Shown here piece after piece: positions 31,858 to 41,410 of a stretch of DNA of 51,056 nucleotides; position 1 is the stretch's first letter; each line of letters begins with the position of its first letter. The notes below the pieces were generated by a model. The model worked only from the letters and a program-made list of their open reading frames with translations, made no database searches and was not told the origin of the DNA. Origin of the DNA: Aquincolibacterium sp964606385 (GTDB lineage: Bacteria > Omnitrophota > Omnitrophia > Omnitrophales > Aquincolibacteriaceae); NCBI GenBank assembly GCA_964606385.1, contig CAZSFZ010000016.1, positions 1 to 51,056 of the forward strand, in the 5' to 3' direction. A program made the translations under genes and the position numbers.

Positions 31858-33811
31858 CCTCCTTCGAAAATCCCCGGTTTTCTGCGGATTATGCGTCATT
31901 CTGATCCTGCTGATCGGGGTCGGTGAGCATGCCCATGCCCAGGAAGCCCCGCCGGTCGATCGCAATGCGTTCCTTGACGAAGTCCAACAAAACGCGTTCC
32001 GGTATTTCCAGGAGCAGCACAATCCCCATAACGGTCTCGTGCGGGACAGTGCGCCGAATCGCGCCGGGGCCCCGAGCAATGCCCCCGCGACAATCGCGGG
32101 CGTCGGATTCGCGCTGACCGCGTACCCCACGGCGGTGGAGCGGGGGTGGATGAGCCGGGCGACCGCGCAGGAACTCACCCGGAGGACTCTGGAATTCTTT
32201 CTCCGCGATGCGGCCCAGCACAAAGGCTTCTTTTTCCATTTCCTGAATTTCGATACGGGCGAAAGAGCCAGCCGTTCGGAGCTTTCGCCGATCGATACGG
32301 CGCTTTTCCTGGCCGGCGCGCTTTTCGCGGCAGAATACTATGACGAGCCGGGGATCCGCGAGCTGGTGCGGCAGATCTACGAGCGGGTGGATTTCCCCTG
32401 GATGCTCAACAATGGAAAAACCTTCGCCTTGGCTTGGAGCCCGGAAACAGGTTTTCACAAAGCGCGCTGGGACCATTTTGACGAGTCCCTGCTTCTCTAT
32501 GTGCTGGCGATCGGTTCGCCGGCGCATCCGATCCCGGCCGAAAGCTGGCGGGAGATCTTCAGGCCCGTCGGGAGTTATCGCGATTACCGGCTGATCCAGA
32601 TGCCGCCGCTTTTCACGCACCAATACCCGCATGTCTGGCTGGACCTTCAGGACCAGAACGACGGTTTCGCGGATTATTTCCAGAATTCCGTCAACGCCAC
32701 GCGCGCGAACCGTGCTTTTTGCATCGATCAGGCCTCGAAATTCGCGGGGTACGGCCCGAACCTTTGGGGCCTTTCCGCTTCGGACGGCCCCGCCGGGTAC
32801 CGCGCGTACGGCGCGCCTCCGGGATGGTCCGTCCTGCATGACGGGACGGTCGCGCCCACGGCTTGCGGGAGCTCGATCGTATTCACCCCCGAGGAATCGA
32901 TCGCCTGCCTTGAAAATATCCGGACCTATTACAGCGACGCGATGTGGGGACCGTATGGTTTTTCCGACGCTATGAATGTCGGGAAGCAATGGTTCAGCGA
33001 CAAGGTGCTCGCGATCGATCAGGGGCCGCTCCTTCTCATGATTGAGAATTACCGTTCGGGGCTTGTCTGGAAATACATGCATCGCAGCGCGCCGGTCCAG
33101 CAGGCGCTTCAAAAGATCGGGTTCAAGAAAGGCCACCTGCCGCTGACTTGGCCGAAACCGCCGGTTTATAAGGTGCCCTATGCCTCTCGCGGCATCCGGG
33201 TGGATGGGTATCTCAAGGACTGGCCTCCGGGCAGTGCGATTGCCTTGAATGCTGAAGATCATAAGGAATTCGGGGAGTTTGACGGGCCCGAGGACGTCAG
33301 CGCGACGGTGCGTTTTGCCTGGGATTATGACTACCTCTATTTCGTAGCGAAAGTGACCGATGATGAAGTGATGGCCAAAAAGGCGGGCAAGCATATCTGG
33401 CGCGATGATCTTTTTGAGATCTATGTGGACCCGGAAGGCAACGGGCTGTACTGGAACGATCCTTCGGATTATCAATTGGGGTTCCGGCCGGGGCGCGACG
33501 AAACGGAGCTTGCCGCCTGGTCCTGGTTCCAGGGAGGTGAGGACCCGCTGGAGAAAAAACAGGCTTTTGCGAAAAGTTATACGGATGACAAGGGCTACAT
33601 CATCGAGGGGGCGGTTCGCTGGGATTATCTGGGGGTCACCCCGGAACCCGGCAAGGAAGTCCGGTTGACCCCCGCGGTACATGAGATCGATAAAAAGGGC
33701 GGTGATGGAAAATTGGTCTGGTTCTTCCGGAACGAGGAGAAGTACCAGCGTTTTGTCTTGGGCCAGGTGATCCTGGAAAAGAAGGAGGAACTCTGGAATG
33801 CCGAAGGCTAA
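31850..33811 (+). CDS. secreted GH144-type (COG5368) glucan hydrolase with C-terminal CBM9-like domain
   Basis: A 653-residue exported enzyme. Signal peptide about 1-30 (AHA^QE). An (alpha/alpha)6-type catalytic domain (about 38-420) shows the COG5368 'glucoamylase-like' pattern: NGLVRDSAPN, GFALTAYPTAVERGW, KGFFFHFLNFDTGER, PIDTALFLAGALFA, FTHQYPHVWLD, GLSASDGP, VAPTACGSS, WGPYGFSDAMN and IDQGPLLLMIENYRSG. Characterised GH144 members are endo-beta-1,2-glucanases. A CBM9-like sandwich covers about 440-645. It starts with GTG and overlaps the response-regulator gene by eight bases and the XRE gene by 14. Substrate is inferred from family. Confidence 0.85.
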   Translation: MFDLLRKSPVFCGLCVILILLIGVGEHAHAQEAPPVDRNAFLDEVQQNAFRYFQEQHNPHNGLVRDSAPNRAGAPSNAPATIAGVGFALTAYPTAVERGWMSRATAQELTRRTLEFFLRDAAQHKGFFFHFLNFDTGERASRSELSPIDTALFLAGALFAAEYYDEPGIRELVRQIYERVDFPWMLNNGKTFALAWSPETGFHKARWDHFDESLLLYVLAIGSPAHPIPAESWREIFRPVGSYRDYRLIQMPPLFTHQYPHVWLDLQDQNDGFADYFQNSVNATRANRAFCIDQASKFAGYGPNLWGLSASDGPAGYRAYGAPPGWSVLHDGTVAPTACGSSIVFTPEESIACLENIRTYYSDAMWGPYGFSDAMNVGKQWFSDKVLAIDQGPLLLMIENYRSGLVWKYMHRSAPVQQALQKIGFKKGHLPLTWPKPPVYKVPYASRGIRVDGYLKDWPPGSAIALNAEDHKEFGEFDGPEDVSATVRFAWDYDYLYFVAKVTDDEVMAKKAGKHIWRDDLFEIYVDPEGNGLYWNDPSDYQLGFRPGRDETELAAWSWFQGGEDPLEKKQAFAKSYTDDKGYIIEGAVRWDYLGVTPEPGKEVRLTPAVHEIDKKGGDGKLVWFFRNEEKYQRFVLGQVILEKKEELWNAEG

Positions 33812-34457
33812 AAAAGAGATCACGGAACAAAAAAGGACCGCCGCGCCTCTCGACATCGGAGAAACGGTCAGGCGTCTGCGTGCGGAAAAAAGTCTAAGCG
33901 GGGCTGAGCTGTGCCGGCGCGGTCAGGGGATCGATGCCAAGACACTGGTGGCTTTAGAAAAAGGAAGGATCCGGAACCCCTCGATCGCTACCCTGGAAGC
34001 CCTTGCGAAAGGATTCGGGATGAGCGTGAGCGATCTTTTTCGGCGTGCGGAATTCGACCAGCGCGAATATTTTTCTTTTGGGAACCAGAAGGGTCTTTAC
34101 AAGATCGAATTGTCTCAACCGGGCATCCAACTGATCTCGTTCACGCCGCTCATGGAGGAATTTTTCTGCGGCAAGATGATTCTGGAGGGGCAGAAGCAAT
34201 TCAATGAGAGGCTCTTGGGCGGGATCGGAACGGGCGCTTTTTTCATCATGACCCTGATCGGACAATTCGAGGGCGAAATCGAAGGGCGCCTAGTGGCCCT
34301 CAAAGAGGGTGAAAACCTTTATTTCTACGGAGGCATGAGATTCCGGCTTATGAACGCGCTCCAGCGCAACTCCACCTTGCTGCTGGTATCTGTCCCGTCC
34401 TGCCTTAAGGCTCAAGGGCCTTCCCGGAAGCAGGTGTTGCCGCGCCCTGAGCTCTGA
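33798..34457 (+). CDS. XRE-family regulator with C-terminal cupin
   Basis: A 219-residue DNA-binding protein. A helix-turn-helix of Cro/CI type lies at about 20-80 (VRRLRAEKSLSGAELCRR to LEALAKGFGMSVSDLF), joined to a cupin-like beta barrel (about 110-200; EGENLYFYGG). Such XRE-cupin proteins sense a small ligand. It overlaps the glycosidase gene by 14 bases and lies just upstream of the RND operon. The perfect palindrome at 34613-34624 inside the RND promoter region is a plausible target, which is inference. Confidence 0.85.
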   Translation: MPKAKKEITEQKRTAAPLDIGETVRRLRAEKSLSGAELCRRGQGIDAKTLVALEKGRIRNPSIATLEALAKGFGMSVSDLFRRAEFDQREYFSFGNQKGLYKIELSQPGIQLISFTPLMEEFFCGKMILEGQKQFNERLLGGIGTGAFFIMTLIGQFEGEIEGRLVALKEGENLYFYGGMRFRLMNALQRNSTLLLVSVPSCLKAQGPSRKQVLPRPEL

Positions 34458-34612
34458 AGTATTTTTGCGGAGGGAAGAGCCCTCAAGACCAAAGGCCCCG
34501 GTCGCTTGAAAGACGGATTTACATCCTTAACTTGACTGTTTCCATGCCGATAAACTAAAAGCGGTCCCAACGGACATCTTGGGGACCCTAGGAAGTTTGG
34601 GCTGTGAATTTT

Positions 34613-34632
34613 ACGGTTAACCGTGGTAAAAT
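34613..34632 (+). promoter_or_regulatory. palindromic operator overlapping the RND-operon promoter
   Basis: ACGGTTAACCGT (34613-34624) is a perfect 12-base palindrome immediately before TAAAAT (34627-34632), a good -10 box. No good -35 exists at 17-18 bases, which suggests regulator dependence. Further upstream GGTCCC/GGGACC (about 34563-34588) forms a hairpin. Confidence 0.5.
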
Positions 34633-34644
34633 ACTGTCTCTACA

Positions 34645-36621
34645 ATGCTTATGAAAAAATCAGTTTCGTGTTTTATGATGGTTTTGTTCGGGATTGCCGG
34701 GTGTGTGTGCGTACCCGCGGCTCAGGCCTCCGACAGTCCTTTGCCTGTCGTGGGTATTACCTCGGTTTCCGACAATCAATCCCAGCCCTCCGCCTCTTCG
34801 GGCGTAAGCGCCGAAGCGTCGGCTCCCAACATCATGGAGTCCGCACTGAATGCCGCGGCGGCCGCATCGGTTCAATCTGTTCCGCCTCCGGCATCTTCCG
34901 TGGAACCCGTGGCCGTACGCAAAGACGCGCCCCAGGCCAAGATCGAGATCTCGGAAAAGGCGGATAAAAAAGCCCTCAAGAAGAAACGCAAACAGGAAAA
35001 AGAGGAAGCGCAGGCTCGGGCCGAGGCCCTTGAAAAGGCCGTGGACCAGCAGGTGGAAGCCTTACGGGCCGAGCGGGCCAATGAAATGCCTTATCTGGAC
35101 AAGGTCTATATCCGGACCAGTATTACGCCGCTGAAGATCCAGCAAAAAGAGGAATTTCTGGGTAGCGGCGCGAAGGACCTCGAGGATCTCATCCTTCGTG
35201 CGAAATCCGTGCATACCCAATCCAAGGCCTCCTACGAGAATATCGCGTTGTATAACCGCCGGGTCCTCATGGCGCTCCGGAAACTTTTTCCCGAAGCTTC
35301 TTTCAATTTCAATAACCGCGAAGGCGTGTTAAGCAGCAACGCTTTTGCAGGGAATGACTGGCATGTAACGCTTCGCCAACCCATTTTTAACGGAGGCGTC
35401 CTGTGGAACACGCTTTTACAGGAAAAAGCGAACCTCGAGGCGGCGAAGAAACAATACGACAAGACCGTCGCGGAACTTGTTTTTGATCTGTCCCGCGCTT
35501 ATTTTGAATACCAGCGGACCCTGCAGACGGCGGAAGAGAATCGCGTGGTTGTGGACAAGATGAAAAAATTCGCGGATATGTCGGAAGAAAAATTCAACCA
35601 GAAGCTCATTTCCGAAATCGAGCGCCTGAACGTTCAGTCACTTTACAGCCAGATGCAGTTCGATCTCGAATCCGCCAATCAGGAGCTTGAGATTGCGAAG
35701 CTTGATCTTCAGAAATATCTCGACCTTTCGGTGAACGATCAGGTCACGTTGGCCAAGATCTACGATTTGGATGAGGTGGTCCAAAACCAGCAGGCATCAG
35801 GGGATAGCCCCGCGGATTCCAAAAATCCTCCGGATGTTTTTAAAGGGCAGGACAAAGCCCCGGAGCTCACCAAATTGATCGATATGTCTTATGGCCATCG
35901 CTCGGAACTCCAGGTCGAAGCCGCGAAGCTTCAGGCCATGCGCCTGGGGGAGAGGATCCGTTGGGGCGAATTTTTACCCAAAGCGAATCTTACCTATCAA
36001 TTCGGGGCTTTGGGCGAGGCTTATCTTGATCCGGGTTCCGCTTACGGTAGTAATTATGCGGCCGCCAAGAACGACCCGATCCTCAAAAAGGAATGGCAGT
36101 TGATGTTGGAACTCAACTGGAATGTCGGGGCCAACAAAGTCAGTTACAATTACAGCAGGGACCAAAAGGCGCCTTCGATCACCCAGTTTGACCAGGCAAA
36201 CGGTTCCTACCTCAGAAAGAACGGCATGACTTTCGGAGTCTTGGACGGACTGGACGCGTTCGTAAACGTGAAGCAGGCCGAAGTGGATAAACTCAATCAG
36301 GTGGTGGAGCTCGAAAAAGCGGAAAAGCAGGTGCTCCAGGACGTGAAACAGGCCTATTACGATTATCAAAAGGCCATGATCCAGGTGAATTCCACCGTGA
36401 AGCGGCTCGAGTACCGCGAACGTCTCCGCGATTTTTCTGAGCACCGCTTGAGTAAAAAGGAAATAGAGCTCTCCGAGTACCTCCAGGCGGAGACCGATCT
36501 CGTACGCGAAAGGGCGGAGCTTCATAAGGCGCTCAAGGATTATTTTTCGGCCCGCGCGGCCGTGAATCACGCCGTGGGGATCCAGAATTTCTTGAGCATG
36601 CAGAATATCCGGAAGAAATAG
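34645..36621 (+). CDS. TolC-family outer-membrane efflux protein
   Basis: A 658-residue protein with a signal peptide (about 1-30) and two OEP repeats (about 190-390 and 420-650) rich in long amphipathic helices, as in the TolC tunnel. An unusual 140-residue N-terminal extension holds Ser/Ala/Pro-rich sequence and a Lys/Glu-rich coiled coil (about 90-140) before the barrel-tunnel part. It is the first gene of a TolC-adaptor-RND-RND operon. ATG 34645 and 34651 are both possible starts. The length is well above the usual 450-500 residues. Confidence 0.88.
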   Translation: MLMKKSVSCFMMVLFGIAGCVCVPAAQASDSPLPVVGITSVSDNQSQPSASSGVSAEASAPNIMESALNAAAAASVQSVPPPASSVEPVAVRKDAPQAKIEISEKADKKALKKKRKQEKEEAQARAEALEKAVDQQVEALRAERANEMPYLDKVYIRTSITPLKIQQKEEFLGSGAKDLEDLILRAKSVHTQSKASYENIALYNRRVLMALRKLFPEASFNFNNREGVLSSNAFAGNDWHVTLRQPIFNGGVLWNTLLQEKANLEAAKKQYDKTVAELVFDLSRAYFEYQRTLQTAEENRVVVDKMKKFADMSEEKFNQKLISEIERLNVQSLYSQMQFDLESANQELEIAKLDLQKYLDLSVNDQVTLAKIYDLDEVVQNQQASGDSPADSKNPPDVFKGQDKAPELTKLIDMSYGHRSELQVEAAKLQAMRLGERIRWGEFLPKANLTYQFGALGEAYLDPGSAYGSNYAAAKNDPILKKEWQLMLELNWNVGANKVSYNYSRDQKAPSITQFDQANGSYLRKNGMTFGVLDGLDAFVNVKQAEVDKLNQVVELEKAEKQVLQDVKQAYYDYQKAMIQVNSTVKRLEYRERLRDFSEHRLSKKEIELSEYLQAETDLVRERAELHKALKDYFSARAAVNHAVGIQNFLSMQNIRKK

Positions 36622-36680
36622 TCGACCGTTTTCTTTTTAAAACGGATCTTTAAAAACTGCCATCATAGACGGAGTTTCCA

Positions 36681-38105
36681 ATGACCACGCAGGATAAGAA
36701 TAATCCCGGAAGCGAAAAACGCCCCTTCAGCATCAAGGCCCCGACGTCACATCCCCAGCCTCCCAAAATGCCTTTTCCGGTTCCCGAAGCCATGAAGGGG
36801 AACTGGTTCCTGCAGAACAAGGTCCGTTTGATCATTCTCGCGGCGGTTCTGGTGGGAGCGGTGATCGGCGGGAAAATGATCCTGGGGATTTTTAAGGGAA
36901 AAGAGCCGTCTTTGAGCGAAACGATCAAGAAACAGCAGGAGGCCGCGAAGGACGCGCCGGTCGCGGTGAAGGGGTTTAAGGTCGGCCGGTTCAACTACGA
37001 AGATTCCATGAACGTCTTAGGGACCATCAAGGGCGCCATGGAGCTCAAGCTCAGTTTCGAGATCCCCGGCGTGGTCAGTTCGATCAATTACAAGGAAGGG
37101 GAGCGCTACGAAGAGGGCGCCCTTCTCGTATCCCTGAAACAGGACGATATTTTGCTGCGCTTGAAACGGGCGCAGGCGGCCTTCAATAAAGCCGATTCCC
37201 AGGCCAAGGTCGCGGAGAATGAAGTGGCCGAGAACGAAAAACTCCTCAAGATGGGCGCGATCCCGCCCTCCACTCTTGAGAAAAAGAAACTGGAAATGGA
37301 TGCCGCGAAATATGAGGCGGAGGCCCAGCGGCTTGAAATGAAAGCGAATGAAGCCATGCTCGAGAAGTCCAACCTTTACGCCCCGTCCTCCGGTATGTTG
37401 GGCGATGTTAATATCGAAGAAGGGGAAAATATCAGCCAAAGCACGCTGATCGGGACCCACATCAATACGGAATACACCTATGCCGAGTTCGGGATCGTGG
37501 AGCGTGACGTCCAGAAGATCACGCTGGGTCAGAAAGCCAAGGTGTTCGTCGACGCGTATCCGGACAAGACTTTCGAAGGTGTGATCGAGAATATCGCCCC
37601 CCAGATCTCGGGAACGAGCCGCACGTCGACCGCGAAGGTGCGTATCGAGAACCCGGAGGGATTGCTGATGCCGGGTATGTTCGCGCGTGTCCGCATCATG
37701 CTGTACAGTAAAAAGGATGCCCTTGTCGTGCCGACCGATGCCATTCAGGGCGGTGAGGGGGAAAAATTCGTCTATGTGCTTAAATTGCCCGGAAGCGGCG
37801 ACGCGGGCGGTGCCGTGGAGCCCAAGGTCGCGGGCGCCATGGGCGGCGGTTTGGGAGCCATTGCGGCCCTGACCAAAGGACAGGACAAAAGTGGTAAAGC
37901 GTCCGGCAAGGAATCAACGGAGACGGCCAAGATCGAAGAAGGGACGGCGGAGAAGCGTCCCGTGACCGTCGGTTACACCCGCACGGATTATTCCCAGATC
38001 GACGCGGGGCTGACCGAGGGCGAGATCGTGGCCATGACCGGATTTGAAAGATTGGAGGATGGAAAGAAGATCCGTTTGATCGAAACCCAAGAAGCCGAGA
38101 TGTAG
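36681..38105 (+). CDS. RND efflux periplasmic adaptor (MFP/HlyD type)
   Basis: A 474-residue adaptor. A Pro-rich cytoplasmic N terminus, one membrane anchor (about 49-68), lipoyl halves around a short coiled-coil hairpin (about 160-225), a beta-barrel domain and a membrane-proximal domain. A low-complexity Gly/Lys insert (about 375-430) interrupts the last domain. It would bridge the RND pair and the TolC-like channel. A transmembrane anchor replaces the lipid anchor of AcrA. The gap to the outer-membrane gene is 59 bases. Confidence 0.88.
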   Translation: MTTQDKNNPGSEKRPFSIKAPTSHPQPPKMPFPVPEAMKGNWFLQNKVRLIILAAVLVGAVIGGKMILGIFKGKEPSLSETIKKQQEAAKDAPVAVKGFKVGRFNYEDSMNVLGTIKGAMELKLSFEIPGVVSSINYKEGERYEEGALLVSLKQDDILLRLKRAQAAFNKADSQAKVAENEVAENEKLLKMGAIPPSTLEKKKLEMDAAKYEAEAQRLEMKANEAMLEKSNLYAPSSGMLGDVNIEEGENISQSTLIGTHINTEYTYAEFGIVERDVQKITLGQKAKVFVDAYPDKTFEGVIENIAPQISGTSRTSTAKVRIENPEGLLMPGMFARVRIMLYSKKDALVVPTDAIQGGEGEKFVYVLKLPGSGDAGGAVEPKVAGAMGGGLGAIAALTKGQDKSGKASGKESTETAKIEEGTAEKRPVTVGYTRTDYSQIDAGLTEGEIVAMTGFERLEDGKKIRLIETQEAEM

Positions 38106-38150
38106 CTTTATGCGGATGAGAACCGGCTTCCGCAGAATGACCCCGACCCT

Positions 38151-41100
38151 ATGAGCCTTCCTGAATTCGCGATCAAGAAAAAAGTAACGATCTACATGTT
38201 CACGCTCGGGTTGATCCTCCTGGGCGTTCTTTCTTTTCAGCGTCTCCCCCAGGACCTTTTTCCTCCGATTACGTTTCCGCAGGTCACGATCGTGACCGAT
38301 TACTCGAATGCCGCGCCTGAAGAGATCGAAACGCTTATCACGCGTGTCGTGGAAGAGGCCATCGGCTCCGTGGCGGGCCTCAAGCGCATTGAATCGGTCT
38401 CCCGCGAAGGCCGCAGCACTATCATGGCGTCTTTTAACTGGGGCCAGGATATTGATTTCGCGGCCCTGGCCATCCGTGAAAAGGTCGACCTGATCAAGGA
38501 AAGGCTTCCCAAAGAAGCCGAAGACCCGGTGGTCTTGAAATTCGACCCGTTGGCGCGTCCGATCCTGCTGCTTTCGGTGACCGGCCCCGAGTTGCCGCCG
38601 GTGCGTTTAAAACTTCTGACCGAAAAAATGATCAAGGATCGCCTGGAGAAAGTGGAAGGCGTGGCCTCCGTGAGCCTTTCAGGCGGTGTGAACCGCGAGA
38701 TCCTTGTGGAGATCGACCAGCCGCGTCTTCTGGCCAATAAGCTTTCATTGCTCGAGGTAGTCAATTCCCTCGACGAGGCGAACGTCTCGTATCCTGCCGG
38801 AAGTATCAAGAAAGGTCTTTATGAATATTTGATCCGGACCGTCGGCGATTTCCGTACGCCCGCCGAGATCGGGTATGCGATCGTCGGCGTCGATACCGTG
38901 GAAAAGCTCCGGCGGGAGGACATCAGCTTTGTTGAACGGGACACAAGCGAGGGTCCCCGCGCCACGATCGAAAGGACCCGGGGCGATCTCGAAAAACAGA
39001 TGCTCGAAAAGCGTTTGGTCACGGTCCGGGATATCGGAGGCGTGGTGGACGGGCTGGCCGACAAGACCAGTATTTCCCGTTATAACGGGGCCGAGAATAT
39101 TTCCGTCGCGATCCAGAAACAATCCAACGCGAACACGATCCAGGTCGTGGACAAGCTCCGGAAAGAACTGAATTTCCTCAAAGAAGACCTGAATTCCCGC
39201 GGGCTGGAATACAAGATCATTTATGACCATTCGATCTTTATCCGCAACACGATCGAGAACCTGGCCCATGAGGCGATGCAGGGCGGCGTGCTGGCCCTGA
39301 TCACGCTCTACATCTATTTGCGCGCGGTCGCGATGTCGGTCCTGGTGGTCGTTTCTCTGCCGCTTACGATTCTGGGAGTGTTTTTCCTGATGGCGATGGC
39401 GGGCGTGACGGTGAACATCATGTCCCTCGGAGGCCTCGCGATCGCGATCGGAATGATCACGGACACCAGTATCGTCGTGCTGGAAAACATTTTCCGCAAA
39501 CGTCAGGAAGGGGCCAACCCCGAACAGGGGGCGATCGACGGTGCTACCGAAGTGGTGTGGCCGGTCATTTCTTCGAACCTGACCACGATCGCCGTGTTCT
39601 TTCCCCTGATCGTTTTCGTGCCGGGGGTCGCGGGCCAGATCTTCAAGGACCTTGCCTGGGCGATCATTTTTTCCCAGGTTATCTCGACCTTTATCCCTTT
39701 GACGCTGATCGCGTTGCTTTCTACGTATGTGACGGTCAAAGAGCAGGAGTACAAACCCCTGAGCCTTACGGGCGATCTGGACCGGCGCATCATGGCCATG
39801 CCGACCAAAGGCGAACAGAACCGTTTTATGATCGGGATCCTGCTTACGGCTTTCGCGGTGCTGGCCTCGACCTTTCTGATCGTCCCCACGATCGACCGCG
39901 AAGTGCTGCCCAAAGTGGACCAGGGGCAGTTTTATGTGAAAGTCGATATGAAGCTGGGGACGCGATTGGGCGTGACCGACGGCGTGTGTCAACGGCTGGA
40001 GGAGATCCTCCGGTCCGAGCCTTCCGTCCAGGATGTGTCCGTTGCGATCGGGAGTGAAAAAACAGGCCGCGGCGAGATCAAGATCGAGACCTTGCGCCCT
40101 TCCCAGGCGCTCATCCTGGTGACGCTGGATAAGAAACGCAAACAGCCTTCCTCGAAGATCGTGGCTTCCCTCAAGAAAAGAGTTGGTGAATTTAACTTTG
40201 AAAAAGATGAAGCAAAGATCGATTTCATTCTTCAGGAAAGCGAATTCTCGGTCGGGGCCGGCAGTATCAAGCCCATCCTGATCGAGGCGAAGGGCTACGA
40301 TTTTGTGCAGATGGAAGGCCTGGTCAAGCGTTTGAAAGAACGTCTCAAAGCGATCCCCGGCGTCGTCAATGTCGAGGATGATATCGGTGAGAAAACGCCT
40401 GAGACCAAGCTTGAGATCAATAAAAAGCGAGCGGCCCTCTACGGAGTTTCCGCGATGGATATTTCGCTGACTGCGAAAGCGGCCATTGAAGGCGTGGTCG
40501 CGACGCAGTACCGTGAGGCCGGCCGCGAGATCGATGTCAGAGTTCGTTTGAGCGAAAAAGACAAGGAAGACATCAATAACCTCGGGGAACTGCTCCTTTA
40601 TTCAAAGGTCCTGGATATCCATGTGCCGCTCAAAGAGATCGCCCGGATCGACCGAGGCCAGGGTCCGAGCGAGATCAAGCGCATGGACCAGGAACGCACG
40701 GTGACGATCTCCGCGGATATCGACAAGAGGCGTCAGGACAAAGACGTTCTGGACGATGTGCAAAAGTTCCTTGCGAGCCTTAAAATTCCCGACGATATTC
40801 CGCAGGATTTTCAGGTGCGTTTGTCGGGGAAGGCCAAGGAGATCAAAGAGAACTTCGGCGGCGTCATTTTTGCGTTTGCCCTGGCCATCATGCTCGTTTA
40901 TATGATCATGGCGGCGCAGTTCGAGTCGTTCCTGCAGCCTTTGATCATCATGGTCACGGTGCCGCTTTCCTTCGGCGGGGCGCTTATCGCGCTCAAAGTG
41001 ACCGGAAGTTCTTTCAACGTGATCTCGCTTCTGGGTCTTGTGCTTTTAGGCGGTGTGGTGGTGGGGAACGGTATCGTGCTGATGGAATATATCAACCAGC

Positions 41101-41408
41101 TCCGCTCAGAAGGTAAAGAGATGGTCGCCGCGGTGTGGGAGTCGGTGCGTACCCGTACGCGCCCCGTGCTCATGTCCTCCACGACGACCATCATGGGCAT
41201 GGCCCCGATCGCGCTTGGGCTCGGGGAAGGCGGCGGCCTGTTGTCGCCTCTGGCCATTACGGCCATGGGCGGTCTTTTCTCCTCCACGGTCTTGACCCTG
41301 ATCGTGCTGCCATGCTTCTATATCATCGTGAACCGCTTTATAGAAAAATACCTCGGTTACGAAGAAGAAACCGTTGAAGAAAGCTCCGAAACGCCTCCTG
41401 CGGCCTGA
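38151..41408 (+). CDS. RND efflux permease 1
   Basis: A 1085-residue, 12-helix inner-membrane transporter with two large periplasmic loops. TM4 carries a single acidic residue in GMITDTSIVVLEN, where AcrB has an Asp pair. The TM10 region reads VVVGNGIVLMEYINQLR, without the AcrB lysine. This is the pattern of non-AcrB subfamilies of RND transporters. It is followed after two bases by a second permease, suggesting a heterotrimeric pump like MdtBC. Substrate unknown. Confidence 0.92.
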   Translation: MSLPEFAIKKKVTIYMFTLGLILLGVLSFQRLPQDLFPPITFPQVTIVTDYSNAAPEEIETLITRVVEEAIGSVAGLKRIESVSREGRSTIMASFNWGQDIDFAALAIREKVDLIKERLPKEAEDPVVLKFDPLARPILLLSVTGPELPPVRLKLLTEKMIKDRLEKVEGVASVSLSGGVNREILVEIDQPRLLANKLSLLEVVNSLDEANVSYPAGSIKKGLYEYLIRTVGDFRTPAEIGYAIVGVDTVEKLRREDISFVERDTSEGPRATIERTRGDLEKQMLEKRLVTVRDIGGVVDGLADKTSISRYNGAENISVAIQKQSNANTIQVVDKLRKELNFLKEDLNSRGLEYKIIYDHSIFIRNTIENLAHEAMQGGVLALITLYIYLRAVAMSVLVVVSLPLTILGVFFLMAMAGVTVNIMSLGGLAIAIGMITDTSIVVLENIFRKRQEGANPEQGAIDGATEVVWPVISSNLTTIAVFFPLIVFVPGVAGQIFKDLAWAIIFSQVISTFIPLTLIALLSTYVTVKEQEYKPLSLTGDLDRRIMAMPTKGEQNRFMIGILLTAFAVLASTFLIVPTIDREVLPKVDQGQFYVKVDMKLGTRLGVTDGVCQRLEEILRSEPSVQDVSVAIGSEKTGRGEIKIETLRPSQALILVTLDKKRKQPSSKIVASLKKRVGEFNFEKDEAKIDFILQESEFSVGAGSIKPILIEAKGYDFVQMEGLVKRLKERLKAIPGVVNVEDDIGEKTPETKLEINKKRAALYGVSAMDISLTAKAAIEGVVATQYREAGREIDVRVRLSEKDKEDINNLGELLLYSKVLDIHVPLKEIARIDRGQGPSEIKRMDQERTVTISADIDKRRQDKDVLDDVQKFLASLKIPDDIPQDFQVRLSGKAKEIKENFGGVIFAFALAIMLVYMIMAAQFESFLQPLIIMVTVPLSFGGALIALKVTGSSFNVISLLGLVLLGGVVVGNGIVLMEYINQLRSEGKEMVAAVWESVRTRTRPVLMSSTTTIMGMAPIALGLGEGGGLLSPLAITAMGGLFSSTVLTLIVLPCFYIIVNRFIEKYLGYEEETVEESSETPPAA

Positions 41409-41410
41409 CC

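Noticed and set aside
31889..33856. 655-codon open frame on the minus strand
   Set aside because: Antisense to the GH144-type gene, which carries a signal peptide and family motifs; the antisense product has none.
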